DNA of 64,000 nucleotides, taken from positions 186,001 to 250,000 of the forward strand of contig JAWNGF010000011.1 of NCBI GenBank assembly GCA_037039685.1. Reading direction: 5' to 3'. Position numbers and translations under genes: made by a program. The first letter of the stretch is position 1. The number at the start of each line of letters is the position of its first letter. The notes under the pieces were generated by a model, which was not told the DNA's origin, did not search any database, and saw nothing but the letters and a program-made list of their open reading frames with translations. Source of the stretch: Ceratobasidium sp. AG-K. Lineage: Eukaryota; Basidiomycota; Agaricomycetes; Cantharellales; Ceratobasidiaceae. Positions 23,778 through 35,266 of this stretch are shown here, piece after piece.

Positions 23778-25041
23778 GTGAACCGTGGCAAGTTAAAGTC
23801 TTCGCCCGATGTTCTACTCAAGCCTGATTCTGGAGGTAGGGGTGTCGCCACGAACTCCCCGCCTGCTCCGCTTGCAGTAGAAATCATCGAGCGCATTGCC
23901 GACTTTCTATTTGAGCTTAACCCACATACCCCCGACGAATCTAGTGATGCTCCGCTATGCTGCACGAAGCCCCGATGGAATGATGTACGGGGGTTTATGT
24001 GGGCAAGCGTCGAACTTCACCGGATGGGACTTGTCCGGTGGCTACGGATGATCACAATTAAGGATCCTAGCGATTGGAGTTTTATTCGCCTTCATATGCA
24101 TCACATTAGGTGCCTGACACAAGAGCTTGCTCATCTGGGATAAATTACTGACCACGCTATCTTGTTTTCAGGGAAATCAGGTGTCTGGACCAGACATTAC
24201 TTGACAGTGACCATCAGACGCTACTTTCGCAAGTTCCTTTCCTCTATGCGGCCTCGATCGACGCACATTCAGATGTCTGGCACGACGAAAATAATCGATT
24301 CGCATATCGCGATGTTATCTCCGCTCTACCCCCTTCCCTGAAACGACTGGAAGTCACATCTGCCCATGGCCCCGACATCAAAGTCATAGCCACCGTAAAG
24401 AAGCACTGTCCACAGCTCGAAGTGCTAAGGCTAGGTCGATGCACGATGTTTAATAGGATACCAGCATGCGACTTTTGGAGCTCTTTCCCCCACGACCACG
24501 ACGCATATATCTCGGATACCGGCATTGATACCTATTCTGTGAGTGGGTCTCGTACTTTACCTCTGCTTCAGTACTTATTACCAGTGTGCAGCATTCGTTA
24601 GGGAAAGAGTTATCACCGCTAAGTAACCTTCGTTCGCTGCAGATGGGGCTGTACCTTGTCCCCTCTGACACTGTTCTCGCCCACCGGCTGTATCACCGAC
24701 GTAATCGTGATGCTCCCCACATCATTGACTGGCGAACAGCAATTCCACTCTCCGAGCTACCTGCGAACCCATTCATCGAAGAGCTAGAATCTGCGGATCT
24801 AGCGACAACGGATGAGCTAATTTCAATACTGCACCAGCAGGACACAAAACCAGGACAGCAATTTCACTGCGCTCGGTGCACCGAAACAACTGCGGAAACC
24901 ACCCAAACAGCAGAGAAGAGTGCAAGTGCGATACTACATGAATATGTTCCGTCGTTAACCAGGACGGAATGGATGGGATGGCTGACATCGGCGCATTTGG
25001 GGGTGCACACGGTTCAGCTCCCGTTGAATCATAAGCAATGA
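23778..25041 (+). CDS. F-box-like/LRR-like protein, copy B (apparently intact, 5' end unresolved)
   Basis: Paralogue of copy A with the same architecture. Exons: about 23778-24109, 24172-24538, 24592-25041; introns 62 and 53 nt at the same positions and phases as in A. F-box-like block APLAVEIIERIADFLFEL. Then RWLRMITIKD, exon-2 LPPSLKRLEV and VLRLGRCTMFNRIPACDFW, and exon-3 MGLYLVPSDTVLAHRLYHRR. C-terminal MGWLTSAHLGVHT matches A. Exon lengths 367 and 450 nt equal those of A. The conserved part opens with GKLKSSPDVLLKP, but the codon at 23778 is GTG, so the true initiator is probably in an unplaced 5' exon. No internal stops. Likely functional, role unproven. Confidence 0.78.
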
Positions 25042-26675
25042 TTATATTGTTTTTATACCTAACACACGAATATTTTGATATCTGGTTTCGATCGTAGAAG
25101 TTTAAAATGTATATAATGTCGAATACATAGAATGATAGATGTATGTTACAATCGACGGCACTCGACTTGAAGCTATCCCCTCGTTAAACGCTCTCTTCCT
25201 CTGGACAGATTCGGACAAGTGTTACGTTCCAACAATAAGCATCCCTCAGGGCGCCCAATCCATTGGCATGTTATTAACTTTCGGTACAAAACAATCACGC
25301 TCAGAGCCTAGGTCTGAACTATTCGAGGTTACGTACGAATTTTGTTCCGCTCGAAGGAATGGGATTCCCGGCGTTGCAATCCTATGCAAGCTGCAGGCGT
25401 TTCTCGGGCTTCCGTACTGGTCCGTGCCCCTCTACAATGCAGTCCGATCCAGTCCAGAGAAACTATCACCGATGCCACACGTCCGCTGCCCTTACGGGAG
25501 ACATATTATCCACCTGCATCGCCCTCCGCTCAACCCAAGCCTTGGCGAAATCTGATGACTAGTGCCCTTACGCCTGTCGCGCGTCTGCGCGATCGATGAC
25601 GACACGCATTTTACGCGCTATTCGCCTCCAGCGCCGAGGCTGAGCGGATGTAGGAGCTGGAGCAGCCCCACAACGTTGGATAACAAACATCTTGTTACTG
25701 CCCCTAGAGATATTACCCGTTGTTATTGTGGTTGCTCTGTGCTGGCACTTTCACACATATCTTACGCCGCTTCTTCATTCGTTGTAGACACCGATTTTCG
25801 ACTCCACATCGTTTGTTTATGGCATTGCTGTGGGAATTGTCGCACACGAACCCTCACCGATACACTGGCAAAGCGATAGGACAACTCCCGGCAAGTGCAT
25901 ATAAAGAATCTAATAAATGAAAGATGGGGCGGAAAGTGGGGTATACTTAAACGCTTTCGCTCAGATACTAAACGATTGCCTACACTGAGAGAAATGGTCT
26001 GACTAACCGGCGGGCAGCCCGACTTTGTGCCAAATCATGTGTGGGGTTGCCCGAGGAACGCGCCGCGGGAAAGCTGCCAAACTGTGGAGTGGAGGATCGA
26101 TGTCCCAAAATTGGAAAAGCAGTACTAGTGATTTAGACCCCAGACAGCACTCTTCCGGATCGAAATCTAGTACCAAGATCGCACCGCATCTGACTAAGCG
26201 GCAGCGTCCTCGATCGTTCGATCGGCGAACCGGCGATGATTTGCCAAGATCGCCGGCGACCGCGGCTCAATCTGGCGTCGGAATAGCCAATCTCAATTCT
26301 TATACAAGTATACAAAATTTCTGGTGTGGTTGGCCCCCCAGACCGCGGAGCTTGCACCCTAATTGGCTGAAGGCTGGCTAGTTGACGCAAAACTCATAAA
26401 CGAGAGCAAGAATTGAGAGGGGCTATTATTGTACATTCCAGTTTAGGCTTGTTCATATCTTAATCTACCCGGTGCTCTAACGCAATACGCGTATGTATTT
26501 TGGCCCGATAGGATCCCGCGTCATGGGTTCTTGGGTCTCGTCGAAACACCGATAAAGTACCAGCTCATCCGCCAATGTAGTATCTCCTTCGACTACCCTC
26601 CCTTCCTTGAAGCTATCCACGCACGCTGTTACTGTAGCCCGGCTCGATTATATTACAACCTGCTCTTATTGTTCA
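25042..26675. other. intergenic region
   Basis: No supported gene. An ATG-initiated frame at 25139-25555 (138 codons) has no recognisable motif or paralogue and is treated as chance. Confidence 0.4.
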
Positions 26676-26995
26676 CGTCATAAACTGGCAGACCGCAATT
26701 CCGCTCTACGAGCTACCCATTGACCCGTTTATTGAAGACCTGGACTCCGTAGATCCAGCGACTACAGATGAACTGGTCGCAGTACTGCACCAGCTGGATA
26801 CACAACCAGGGGAGTAGTTCGACTGCCCGCAGTGCGTTGAAACAACTGTGGAACCCGAAGGGTGGAGAAGAATGCGAGTGTAATATTGCACGATTGTGCC
26901 CCATCACTGACCAAGGTGGAATGGATGGGGTGGCTTACACCAGGACATTTGGGATTGCACACGCTCGCGAATGGAATAATGATGTTGGGAAATAA
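26676..26995 (+). pseudogene. relic of F-box family exon 3
   Basis: Recognisable remains of the exon-3 portion only. HVINWQTAIPLYELP, ATTDELVAVLHQLDTQ and FDCPQCVETT align with copies A and B. They are interrupted by a TAG (about 26816-26818) and by at least one frameshift before LTKVEWMGWLTPGHLGLHT. No exon 1 or exon 2 counterpart is visible directly upstream. Dead copy by sequence. Confidence 0.8.
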
Positions 26996-28295
26996 GCAAT
27001 CGGATATCAACCCTGAGAGACCCAAAGTCTATCTGACGTACTTACACGTGACAACTGCGTCTCGTTGCTTCTGCCGCCGGTCTGTACACTTCTACCACCT
27101 CGTTTTGACTTGACCAAGAAAAACCGTCACGGACACTTCAGTCCCCCCTTCCTGCAAGAGACCAAGAGAGACCGCGTCATTTGCCTTTGTCACCCTCGAC
27201 TCGACTGGAGTCAACTCTAGCCCCAGGATGGTTGGGGTTATTGTCTCCCCGCGGTCCGGGGGTCCCCAACAGACTTCACATAGTGCATCCCATTGGGTGA
27301 ATCATGCAACGAGTTGCCCCAATGCATCCTCACACCTCTTCCCTTGCCTCAAGGACCCCTCATTTCGTTTTCCTTGCCATTCTTCACGACATATGTTCCG
27401 GGGCCCCTTGGCTGACTTGCCTGCGTCCATCATAGATGACGGCTTAGTTACATGACGCACTCGACTTGCACGGATTTCTTTAGCAGCTCACTAAAACTCT
27501 CTAGGTCTCGCAAAGGTAGTTTCTGGTTGGCAGAATACGGCTATGCGGTGCTGGAGTGAGTCAATGACGGTTGCGCGATTTAAATGCTATCAACCGCTAA
27601 GTCACTACGCTCGCCTACAGTGGCATGATATGTATTCCCGGAACCAGATCTTTGCATTGAGCGCTAGATCGTTGGCTCCGTGCTTCCCGGATGCTGTGGC
27701 CGGCGTGGAGGTAGGGTAACACCCAGTTGTCCCTACTTGCCTCTGTAAACGTATCGCGATCCCTGGCCGAGAGTGATACGAATACGGATCGGGGCCGACG
27801 ACTCGACCCGGCGATGGCTAGGCGCTGAGTTCATTGACTCCAAGTGTTTCATATGTCCGTGGGCGCTGACTAGACCATGGTATTGCTACCATTGTTTTCG
27901 GATATGGCTGAGCTTAGTTTTTCTTCAATGTCGAAAATCGTGAGTCATGAACCGCCGCTTATTCCGAATAGTGTTATACCTGTAGTATATATGGAATAGC
28001 ACGACCGTTCGGCTGAACCCACTATATGGGACCGATGTCCATCGGAATGCGGCGAACCTAGACAGAGTTTACAACAAGTGGAGAATTTGACATGCCCTCC
28101 AGAATATCAGAGAACCGAGCCTCCCAACAAGTGACTAGTATACGGTTAGTGTTGACTCTTCTCGCTCCTGCCTAGGCACCTCGCAGTGTGCCACACTCCT
28201 CCCTTTCCCTCTCTAGTTCTTTGACTTAGCAATCTGGCTCGTAGCTATCTATATTGATCTTATCCCCACCTCGTTTCATCCACCCCGCTTATTGT
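26996..28295. other. intergenic region
   Basis: No gene seen. Holds the second copy of the repeated flank stretch (about 27535-27585, similar to about 22232-22280). Confidence 0.45.
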
Positions 28296-29439
28296 GGTAG
28301 GTTAAAGTCCTCAACTAATACTCTTCTGGAGCCTAATGAAGGGAGAGGTGTTGTTGTGGATAGTGGTGTTATTACCAGTAACCCGCTCCCGCGGCTCCCA
28401 GTTGAAACCATTGAACGTGTTGCCGAATGGCTCTTTGAGCTCATACCGCCAGTTCCTGAAGGAACGGGCGATACTCCGCTTTACTGTGCCAAGCCCCTCT
28501 GGTGTGCTGTGGATGGGCTTATGGGAGCTAGCGTCGAACTTCGTCGCATGGGGTTCGCCCGCTGGCTGCGAACTGTCACTATCAAGGAGCCAGGCGATTG
28601 GAATGCTGTCTCTCCTCATATAAAAGTTATGAGGCGGGCGCGAAACAATCCCCTGTTCGCTCGCGAGCATTTCAGTACAAATGGCTGACAGTTCTTGACA
28701 TTTCACAGTGGAATCAGATGTTTGGATTGTACACTACTTGACACTCATAACCAAGAAATTCTTTCGCGAATACCTAACCTTTATTCCGCAACAATCGATG
28801 CACATAGCGACGTTTGGCACAACGCGAACGGTCGGTTTGCATATCGTGATATTGTCGCTGCTCTACCGCCTTCGCTTAAACGGCTGGAGCTCATGTATGC
28901 ACATGGCCCGGATATCAAAGTTATAGCCACCGTGAAAAGGCATTGCCCTCAGATCGAGGTCCTGAGGCTGGGCAGGTGTACCATGTTCAAACAAATGCCT
29001 GCCTGCGACTTCTGGGCAGCTTTTCCTCACGACCACGACGCATACATCTCGGGTACAGGGACCGACACTTACGCCGTAAGTTGCATCGTCTTGCGTCGAC
29101 ATTGAAACTGACGTATACCTAGCACTTGCTAGGCGATGAGCTACCCCCACTCAAGGGTCTTCAATAATTGAGGATGGGGCTGTACCTTGTCCCTTCTGAT
29201 ACAGTTCTAGCTCATCGGCTATACCATCGTCGAGGTCACGATGCACCGCACGTCATTGATTAGCGGACCGCGATCCTACTTTCCGAGCCACCTTTTGACC
29301 CTTTCGTCGAGGAGCACAATGCGGACTTGGCGACCGTAGATCAGCTTGTTTTGATTCTACACCAGTGCGACTCGCAGTTAGGGGAAGAATTCTCCTTTCC
29401 ACGGTGTGTCGAAGCGATTGCAGAGAACAGTGTGTAGCT
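28296..29439 (+). pseudogene. F-box-like/LRR-like copy C, pseudogene
   Basis: Same three-exon plan as A, B and D: about 28296-28630, 28709-29075, 29123-29439. The F-box-like block is PRLPVETIERVAEWLFEL. Exon 2 is open and keeps LPPSLKRLEL and VLRLGRCTMFKQMPACDFW. Exon 3 carries two in-frame nonsense codons: TAA at 29165-29167 just before RMGLYLVPSD, and TAG at 29261-29263 where paralogues have Trp (IDWRT). The 3' end is truncated relative to A and B, stopping after EAIAENSV. The exon-1 donor reads AG/GC instead of AG/GT. Inactivation is clear for exon 3; the donor could still work as a GC donor. Confidence 0.85.
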
Positions 29440-29954
29440 TAGAAGCACTGAAATCCAGTACCCTGATTCAGTAACCCCGAAACTGAACACTCAGCGCATT
29501 TGGTACTGGAGGGCGCCCTATATGCGTCGGACCAGGTGCTATATGCACTGAATAAAGTCACTGACGTTGTCCGCTTTCAGTGATTTTTCCTGTGCTGATC
29601 GCCATGCGCTTATGTACATATCAGGTAATGAATCTATTTGTCATGGTTAATACATTAAGCGGGAGGGCAGAAAGGAAATTTGGCAAAACATATGGGAGAC
29701 ACTGAAGCACAGCATGCACATGTCGGAACCGAAATAATGACCTCCCAAGGATGACCTCAGCAATAACAGCTGAGGTGTTATCCGCTGGGCCACCACGCCG
29801 TAGCAGGTACTCCAATCGAAAGAATATACCCTTATGCTCAAATGTGTGGGATTGTTCAAGTAAGGTATAAAGAAACATCTGGCATCCTTTGAGCATATTG
29901 TAGGCTGATTTGGTGACACAGAGAACCCTACCCTTGAGTAACTCTGGGCTTTTG
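29440..29954. other. spacer before gypsy element 1
   Basis: No feature recognised between pseudogene C and the target site duplication of the gypsy element. Confidence 0.45.
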
Positions 29955-29959
29955 GGTGT

Positions 29960-30416
29960 TGTTGTAAGCTTCTTCTTAGTGGCTATGAGACAAGCCGCAA
30001 TGGAGAGTGGACAGCACTAAGACCTAAACAACCTCTTGAACCGCAACACACTTAAGTGTCTGTAGGCTCTTGAGGGTAGGGGTGGTTCAAAGTGTCACTC
30101 AAAAGGGATGTTTGACAAGACAAAACAAGCTGGGGTTACCAGGCTTGTTGGTCCTCTATATATATAAAAAGGTGGCCAAGTCATACAAAGCGCAGCCACA
30201 TGAGTCATAGTAGTCTACCAGTCAGGAGTGTCCAAGTGAGTCATGCTGTATGAACAGACATGACTTGTACAAAGCACAGCCGCGTTACACGATGTAACAG
30301 GAAAACCACAAGGAGGTGGCAATGCGGCGGGAAAAGAGAAACAAAACATAACAGACACAGCCACAAGACAGGACAAGATGCAGACAAGTCCAATGGAGTG
30401 AGCAAGGCTCACAACA
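29960..30416 (-). repeat. gypsy element 1, 3' LTR
   Basis: 457 bp, TGTTG...CAACA on the plus strand, preceded by target duplication GGTGT. The polypurine tract AGGGGGAGTAA (minus strand) abuts its inner end. Confidence 0.95.
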
Positions 30417-30431
30417 TTACTCCCCCTTTAA

Positions 30432-30983
30432 TGTCATGACCCATGTACAACATCCTTGGACTCTGACTGTGTGGCTTGGACTCTGGCGCCTTAAGCGCCC
30501 AATGTACAATGTATGGCCCTCTCCCGCGTTTAGTGCAGTGTATGGATGATGTGTCACCTTGGCCCATATGGCCTTGCTGTCTTCTGGATCTTTCCCTTGG
30601 AAGGATTGTGCTTCTGGAATGTTCTTCCAGAAGTACTTTGAGATTGCTGACTGATACTGGCGCCTGATTGGCCAGTTTATGTATTGTACCACTTTGAGGC
30701 ATTTTTGCCTCATGCTATATATACCAGCTTGCAAGCATGGACTCACTCCAGCTTGCTTTGCCTCGTCATCTCTCCCCTCAGAGTGCACTCTAAGTCCCAA
30801 AGGCCTTACAGCCTTTGTCTCTCATCTAAGTGGGCCTTTGGCCATCATCAGTATCGATGCTAAGGTTGCACTAGCAACTTAGCAAACGGTCTAAGGAGCC
30901 TATAAGGCATATCAAGGCCAGTCTCTACAACTAAGGCGAGAACGGTCACTGTCGTTGGTCAACCGGCATAGAGGGTTGCAACA
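30432..30983 (+). repeat. nested solo LTR of a different family
   Basis: 552-bp segment starting TGTCATGACC and ending GTTGCAACA. It is flanked by a perfect 5-bp duplication TTTAA (30427-30431 and 30984-30988). It has a TATATATA motif near 30716. It has no counterpart in the sister element, whose ORF3 stop and PPT are about 40 bp apart. Removing it plus one TTTAA restores an alignable sequence. The plus orientation is inferred from the TATA position. Confidence 0.88.
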
Positions 30984-31018
30984 TTTAAGGTCCATGAAGG
31001 GAACCTGATGGAACCCGG

Positions 31019-31852
31019 CTACTGCACCCAGCAGTCCTTGTTGGCCTTTTCTACCAGGGCATTCACCTTGTCCTTCTTCTCCTCTGTTAGGTCTATGGGG
31101 TTGAACACGGTGTTACCCAGTTTGTCACAGTACTCCTCCCATTTCTCCCACGTCTCCTCGTTGGTCCAGTTGGCCTTGGACCAGTCCATAACTTGCCCCT
31201 GCTCTTCCACATGTTCCTTCAACCATTGCCGTACGTCCGGCTCAACTTCCATCTGTTGCGACACATCCACCTCCTTCTCCTGCCACCAGAAGGGCTTCCA
31301 CTCGAATCCCTCCCTTTGGTATCTTCCCCGCTCCATCCTCCAGTCCACCAGGTCCGCCTCAAAGTTCTTGTCCCAGGCGTCACACCAGCAAGGCCTCAAA
31401 GATGGAGGACGGCCTTTGTATCCGGGGACCCACTTGCTGCTATAAGCTCCTTCTTGGCCCCATTCAACCACTCCAAGCATGTGTGTTGACAGCAGCACAA
31501 CCTCTGAGACCTGGAAGGCTGTGCATCCTCTGCACACAAAGATGTCCTTTTGCTGCAGCTGCATCTGGGTTGGCCACTTTTTTCCCACCCATTGGAATTC
31601 TCCCAAGTCCAAGTGGAGAATGTCATCAGAAGCGCAGAATTGCATGCGCCCGGGACCTTGCTGGGATTGTTTAAAGACATAGAGGGTGGCTCCTGCGTCA
31701 AGGATGTGCGCTGTCTGAAAGGCCGGTCCTTCAAGGACGCGGATGAGGTTGTTGGCAATTGTAGAGCGGGTGACGGCGGGCATTGTGAGGAGCAGAAGAG
31801 ATTTAGGGCATGGAGTGTGTAGAGTGAGTTGGATAGTGAGCAAGTTTTGCAA
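31019..31852 (-). CDS. gypsy element 1 ORF3, unknown conserved protein
   Basis: 277 codons, uninterrupted, lying downstream of pol in the same orientation. It is clearly homologous along its full length to the 276-codon ORF at 41087-41917 in element 2. The likely start is the internal ATG at 31783 (MPAVTRSTIANNL), where conservation becomes high. Shared blocks include LGEFQWVGKKWPT, DIFVCRGC, SEVVLLSTHMLGVVEWGQEG and DWRMERGRYQ, with FNPIDLT near the C-terminus. Tryptophan-rich, acidic C-terminal third, no signal peptide or membrane segment. I do not recognise the family. It stays open although the neighbouring gag and pol frames are full of stops. Confidence 0.8.
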   Translation of the reverse strand: MQNLLTIQLTLHTPCPKSLLLLTMPAVTRSTIANNLIRVLEGPAFQTAHILDAGATLYVFKQSQQGPGRMQFCASDDILHLDLGEFQWVGKKWPTQMQLQQKDIFVCRGCTAFQVSEVVLLSTHMLGVVEWGQEGAYSSKWVPGYKGRPPSLRPCWCDAWDKNFEADLVDWRMERGRYQREGFEWKPFWWQEKEVDVSQQMEVEPDVRQWLKEHVEEQGQVMDWSKANWTNEETWEKWEEYCDKLGNTVFNPIDLTEEKKDKVNALVEKANKDCWVQ

Positions 31853-32010
31853 GATGGGTTGTTGGTGTGGTGAGCCCTTCCTTTTATACTGCGTGATTTG
31901 TAATTTGATGGAAGGGGCGCTCCTGGGAAATCCTTTTCAAACCTCCTCATGATCCTCCCAAGATGTCCGAAGTCTTCCGCCTGTTGTTCTGTGTCTTCTT
32001 TTGAATTGTA

Positions 32011-35000
32011 TCACTTCCACCTGACCCTGTAGAATAATCCGTCCTTTGTTTCCTTCCAATCCACAATTCTTTCCACTTCATATTGTTCCTCCCCTTCTTT
32101 TGTTATAATTGGCGGGGGTCGGGGTTGGTTTCTGTGGAAGCTATTGTCCAGTTTGTAAGGGCTTAGTAGGTCACTGTGGAGTACAGGGTATATTCTCATA
32201 GATTTTGGAAGTTCCAATTTGTAAGCATGGCTTGAAATGACTTTCTTGACCTTGAATGGGCCATATTTCTTGTTGTCCAATTTCTTGTTGGGCCGATCCA
32301 TCTTTATATTTTGTCCATAGAGCCAGACCAACTACCCTTCCATGTACTTGGGTGCATGTTCAGTTGCCGTTTTTTCCCTGTGCCATTCCATCACCGCTTT
32401 TGCTTTGTCCCAAACTTTCTGCCAGTCGTTTGCTTTTGTATTTGCCTCAGGAACTGTTGTCTCTTCCTTTGAGACATTCCATAGAGGTTCTCTGCTGTTT
32501 ACAATTTCAAAAGGGGTTTTTCCAGTGATTCCGTGCCTCTGGTTATTGTAATGGAATTCTGCAATTGGTAGAAGCTCGCTCCAATTGTTCTGATGGTAGT
32601 TTACAAAGGTGCGTAACCATGCTTCAATCCATTGGTTTATCCGTTCCGTTATTCCGTTGGTCTGAGGGTGGTATGCTGTGCTGAAGCTTGGAGCTATGTT
32701 AACCTTCTTGTATAAAGCCTTCAGGAATTTGCTGTTAAACGTTGTTCCCCTGTCTGATACTGCGCTTTGAGGAAAACCGTGTAACTTCCATACGTTCTTT
32801 AAAAAAAGTTTGGCTAGTTGATCCGCTGTTGTTGCTTCCCTACAGGGTATGAAGTGTGCCATATGGGAAAATTGGTCTACAACCACCAATATACTGTCGT
32901 TCCCTTTTGATTTTGGTAGTTTGACAATAAAGTCATATGCAATATCTTTCCATGGTCCTCCAGGAATTTCTAGGGCCTTGAGGGGTACCTGTGTTTTTGT
33001 GCTTTTTGCTCTCTGACATTGCTTGCACAAATCCACGTATTTGTTCACAGAGGATTTGAGTCCCAGCCAGTAGTATCTTCTTGAAATGAGTTCCAGTATC
33101 CTTGCATGCCCCTGGTGACCTGCTATTGGGGAATCATGGTGTGTCCTCATAATTTTCAGCCTGGTATCCTTGTCTTCTGGAACATAGATTTTTCCGTTGA
33201 TCCAGAGAAGGCCCTCCTCAAAGGTGTAGTTTCTAATTCCTTGTTGCACTGATCTTGGAAGGTCTTCCTTTTTCTTGCAGAGTTCTATTATTTGGTCAAT
33301 GCTCTTGTCTTCTGCTTGAGCTTCCTTGATATCCGCAATGATGTCAAATTTCATCTCACTGGCAAACCCTTTGAATTGTTCTTCCGTGATCATGATCTGT
33401 TCTGCTGTTGGGACATCATTGTGATTGCTTCTTCTGGACAGTAGGTCTGGTTTTGTTGACAGGGTTCCCAGTCGATAAACAATTTCAAAGTTGTAGGATG
33501 CAAGGATTTGATGCCATTGAGCGTGTCTTTGGTTAAAGGTTGTGGCTTTCTTCCAGAACTGTAGGTTGCAATGATCGGTGTAGACAGTGATTGGATCCCT
33601 TGTTCCCTCCAAATGTGGTCGCCAATGCTTTAGCAATTCTATAATTGCCATCAGTTCCTTGTCATGTATGTCGTAGTTCATCTGTGCTTGATTGAACGAT
33701 TTTGATAAAAACGCAATGGGGTGCAGGTAGCCGTCGTCTTGTCTTTGTGAGAGAATTGCTCCCATAGCAACACCTCTTGCATTGGTTTCTAGTATGTAGG
33801 GTTTCTCTGGATTAGGATGTCGCAGTATTGGCTCCCTGCATATTTCTGTTTTTAGATTATCAAACACTTCTTGTTGCTCCACATCCCATTTCCATTTTTG
33901 GTCCTTTTTGGTAAGGATGGTCAAGGGCCTAGCCAATCTGCTGAAGTTTGGAACGAATCGCCTGTAGAAGTTTGCAAATCCTAAGAATGCTTGCACCTGT
34001 TTGACTGTTCTCAGCTCCCTCCATTCTTTAATTGCTTTAACCTTCTCTTCCTGCATCGATATTCCCTCTTCACTGATGTTGATGCCTGTATACACTAGTT
34101 TCTTTACAAAGAATTTGCACTTGGGAAGTTTTGCAAATAGGTTGTTGTCCAGGAGGATTCTGAGAACTTTTTGTACATCTTCAACATGTTGGCTCCGATC
34201 TTTAGAGAAGATTAATATGTCATCAATGTACACAATGACATAGATATCAATAAGGTCGTGGAAGATATGGTTCATGTATTGTTGAAATGTTGCTGGGGCA
34301 TTTGTTAGTCCAAAGGGCATGACAATGTACTCAAATACTCCTTCCTTGGTTCAGAATGCCGTTTTCCATTCATCACCTTCCTTTATTCTGATGTTGTTGA
34401 ATCCCATGCATAAGTCTATCTTCAAGAAGATCTTTGCATCCTTGATTTTGTCTAGAAGATCCTCCATAAGTGGCATAGGAAATTGATTGTCTCTGGTGAT
34501 CTTGTTTATAGGACCAAAGTGTTGGACCAATCTGAGTTCCCTAGGACCTTCTGGGTTCTTGGTATCTTGCCCCTTTTTGACAAAGAAAGTTGCTGCGGCT
34601 ACTGGTGATTTGCTTGGACGGATCTTTCCGGTGGCTAATTCTTCATCAAGGTACTTCCTAAGGGCAATAGATTCCGCAGGAGATAGGGGGATGGGCCTAG
34701 CCAGTTTAGGAAGTTCTGCTCCTTTTACTAAGTCAATGGAACAGTCGTAGGGTTGATGGTCTGGAATGCATGTGCATTTTCTTCACTGAAGACTTCTGCA
34801 AAGTCTTTGAATTCCTCCGGTATGTCTTCTATTTCGGCAATTCTTCCGACAATAGAGTCTGGTTGCCATGAGATAGTTTTTGAGTGCCAATTGATGACAG
34901 GGTTGGCTTCTTCTAACCATCCTAGTCCCAAGATTATGTCTGTTTCCCCTGTTGGCATGGCAAAGAAACTTTGTCAGAATTCTTTTCCTTTGAGGTCAAA

Positions 35001-35264
35001 TTTTAGATCAGCCTTAAAACAAATTTTGTGTGTAAGTTCCTTCCCTTGGATTCCAATAACTTTTTGTGGTGTAGGAAGTTCCTTTAGTATAATGTTGTTT
35101 CTTTGAGCCCATGTGATGTCAATGAAGTTCTTTGAGGCTCCTGAATTGATGAGGGTGGCTATGGGTTCTGTGATTCCAGTAATGTTGGTGTAAACAATCA
35201 TTGATTTGCCAGTTGCTCTAAGGTACATTGTATCCATTACTGGTTCCTTGGTCTCTCCACACAC
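32011..35264 (-). pseudogene. gypsy element 1 pol, broken
   Basis: Remains of protease, RT, RNase H, integrase and the start of a chromodomain, in the same order as element 2. The longest open piece (34320-32332) covers YIDDIL, the RNase H TDHCNLQFW block, the integrase zinc region and the DDE core, including AVSDRGTTF and GITERINQW. Stops interrupt it, for example TGA before TKEGVFEY (about 34350) where element 2 has Arg, one after PKYMEG, and TGA inside the chromodomain (RVRWK-stop, 32011-32013) where element 2 has Gly. Not translatable as one protein. Confidence 0.9.
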
Positions 35265-35266
35265 AG

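Noticed and set aside
25139..25555. 138-codon ATG-initiated plus ORF
   Set aside because: No motif, paralogue or splice context; downstream of copy B without similarity to it.
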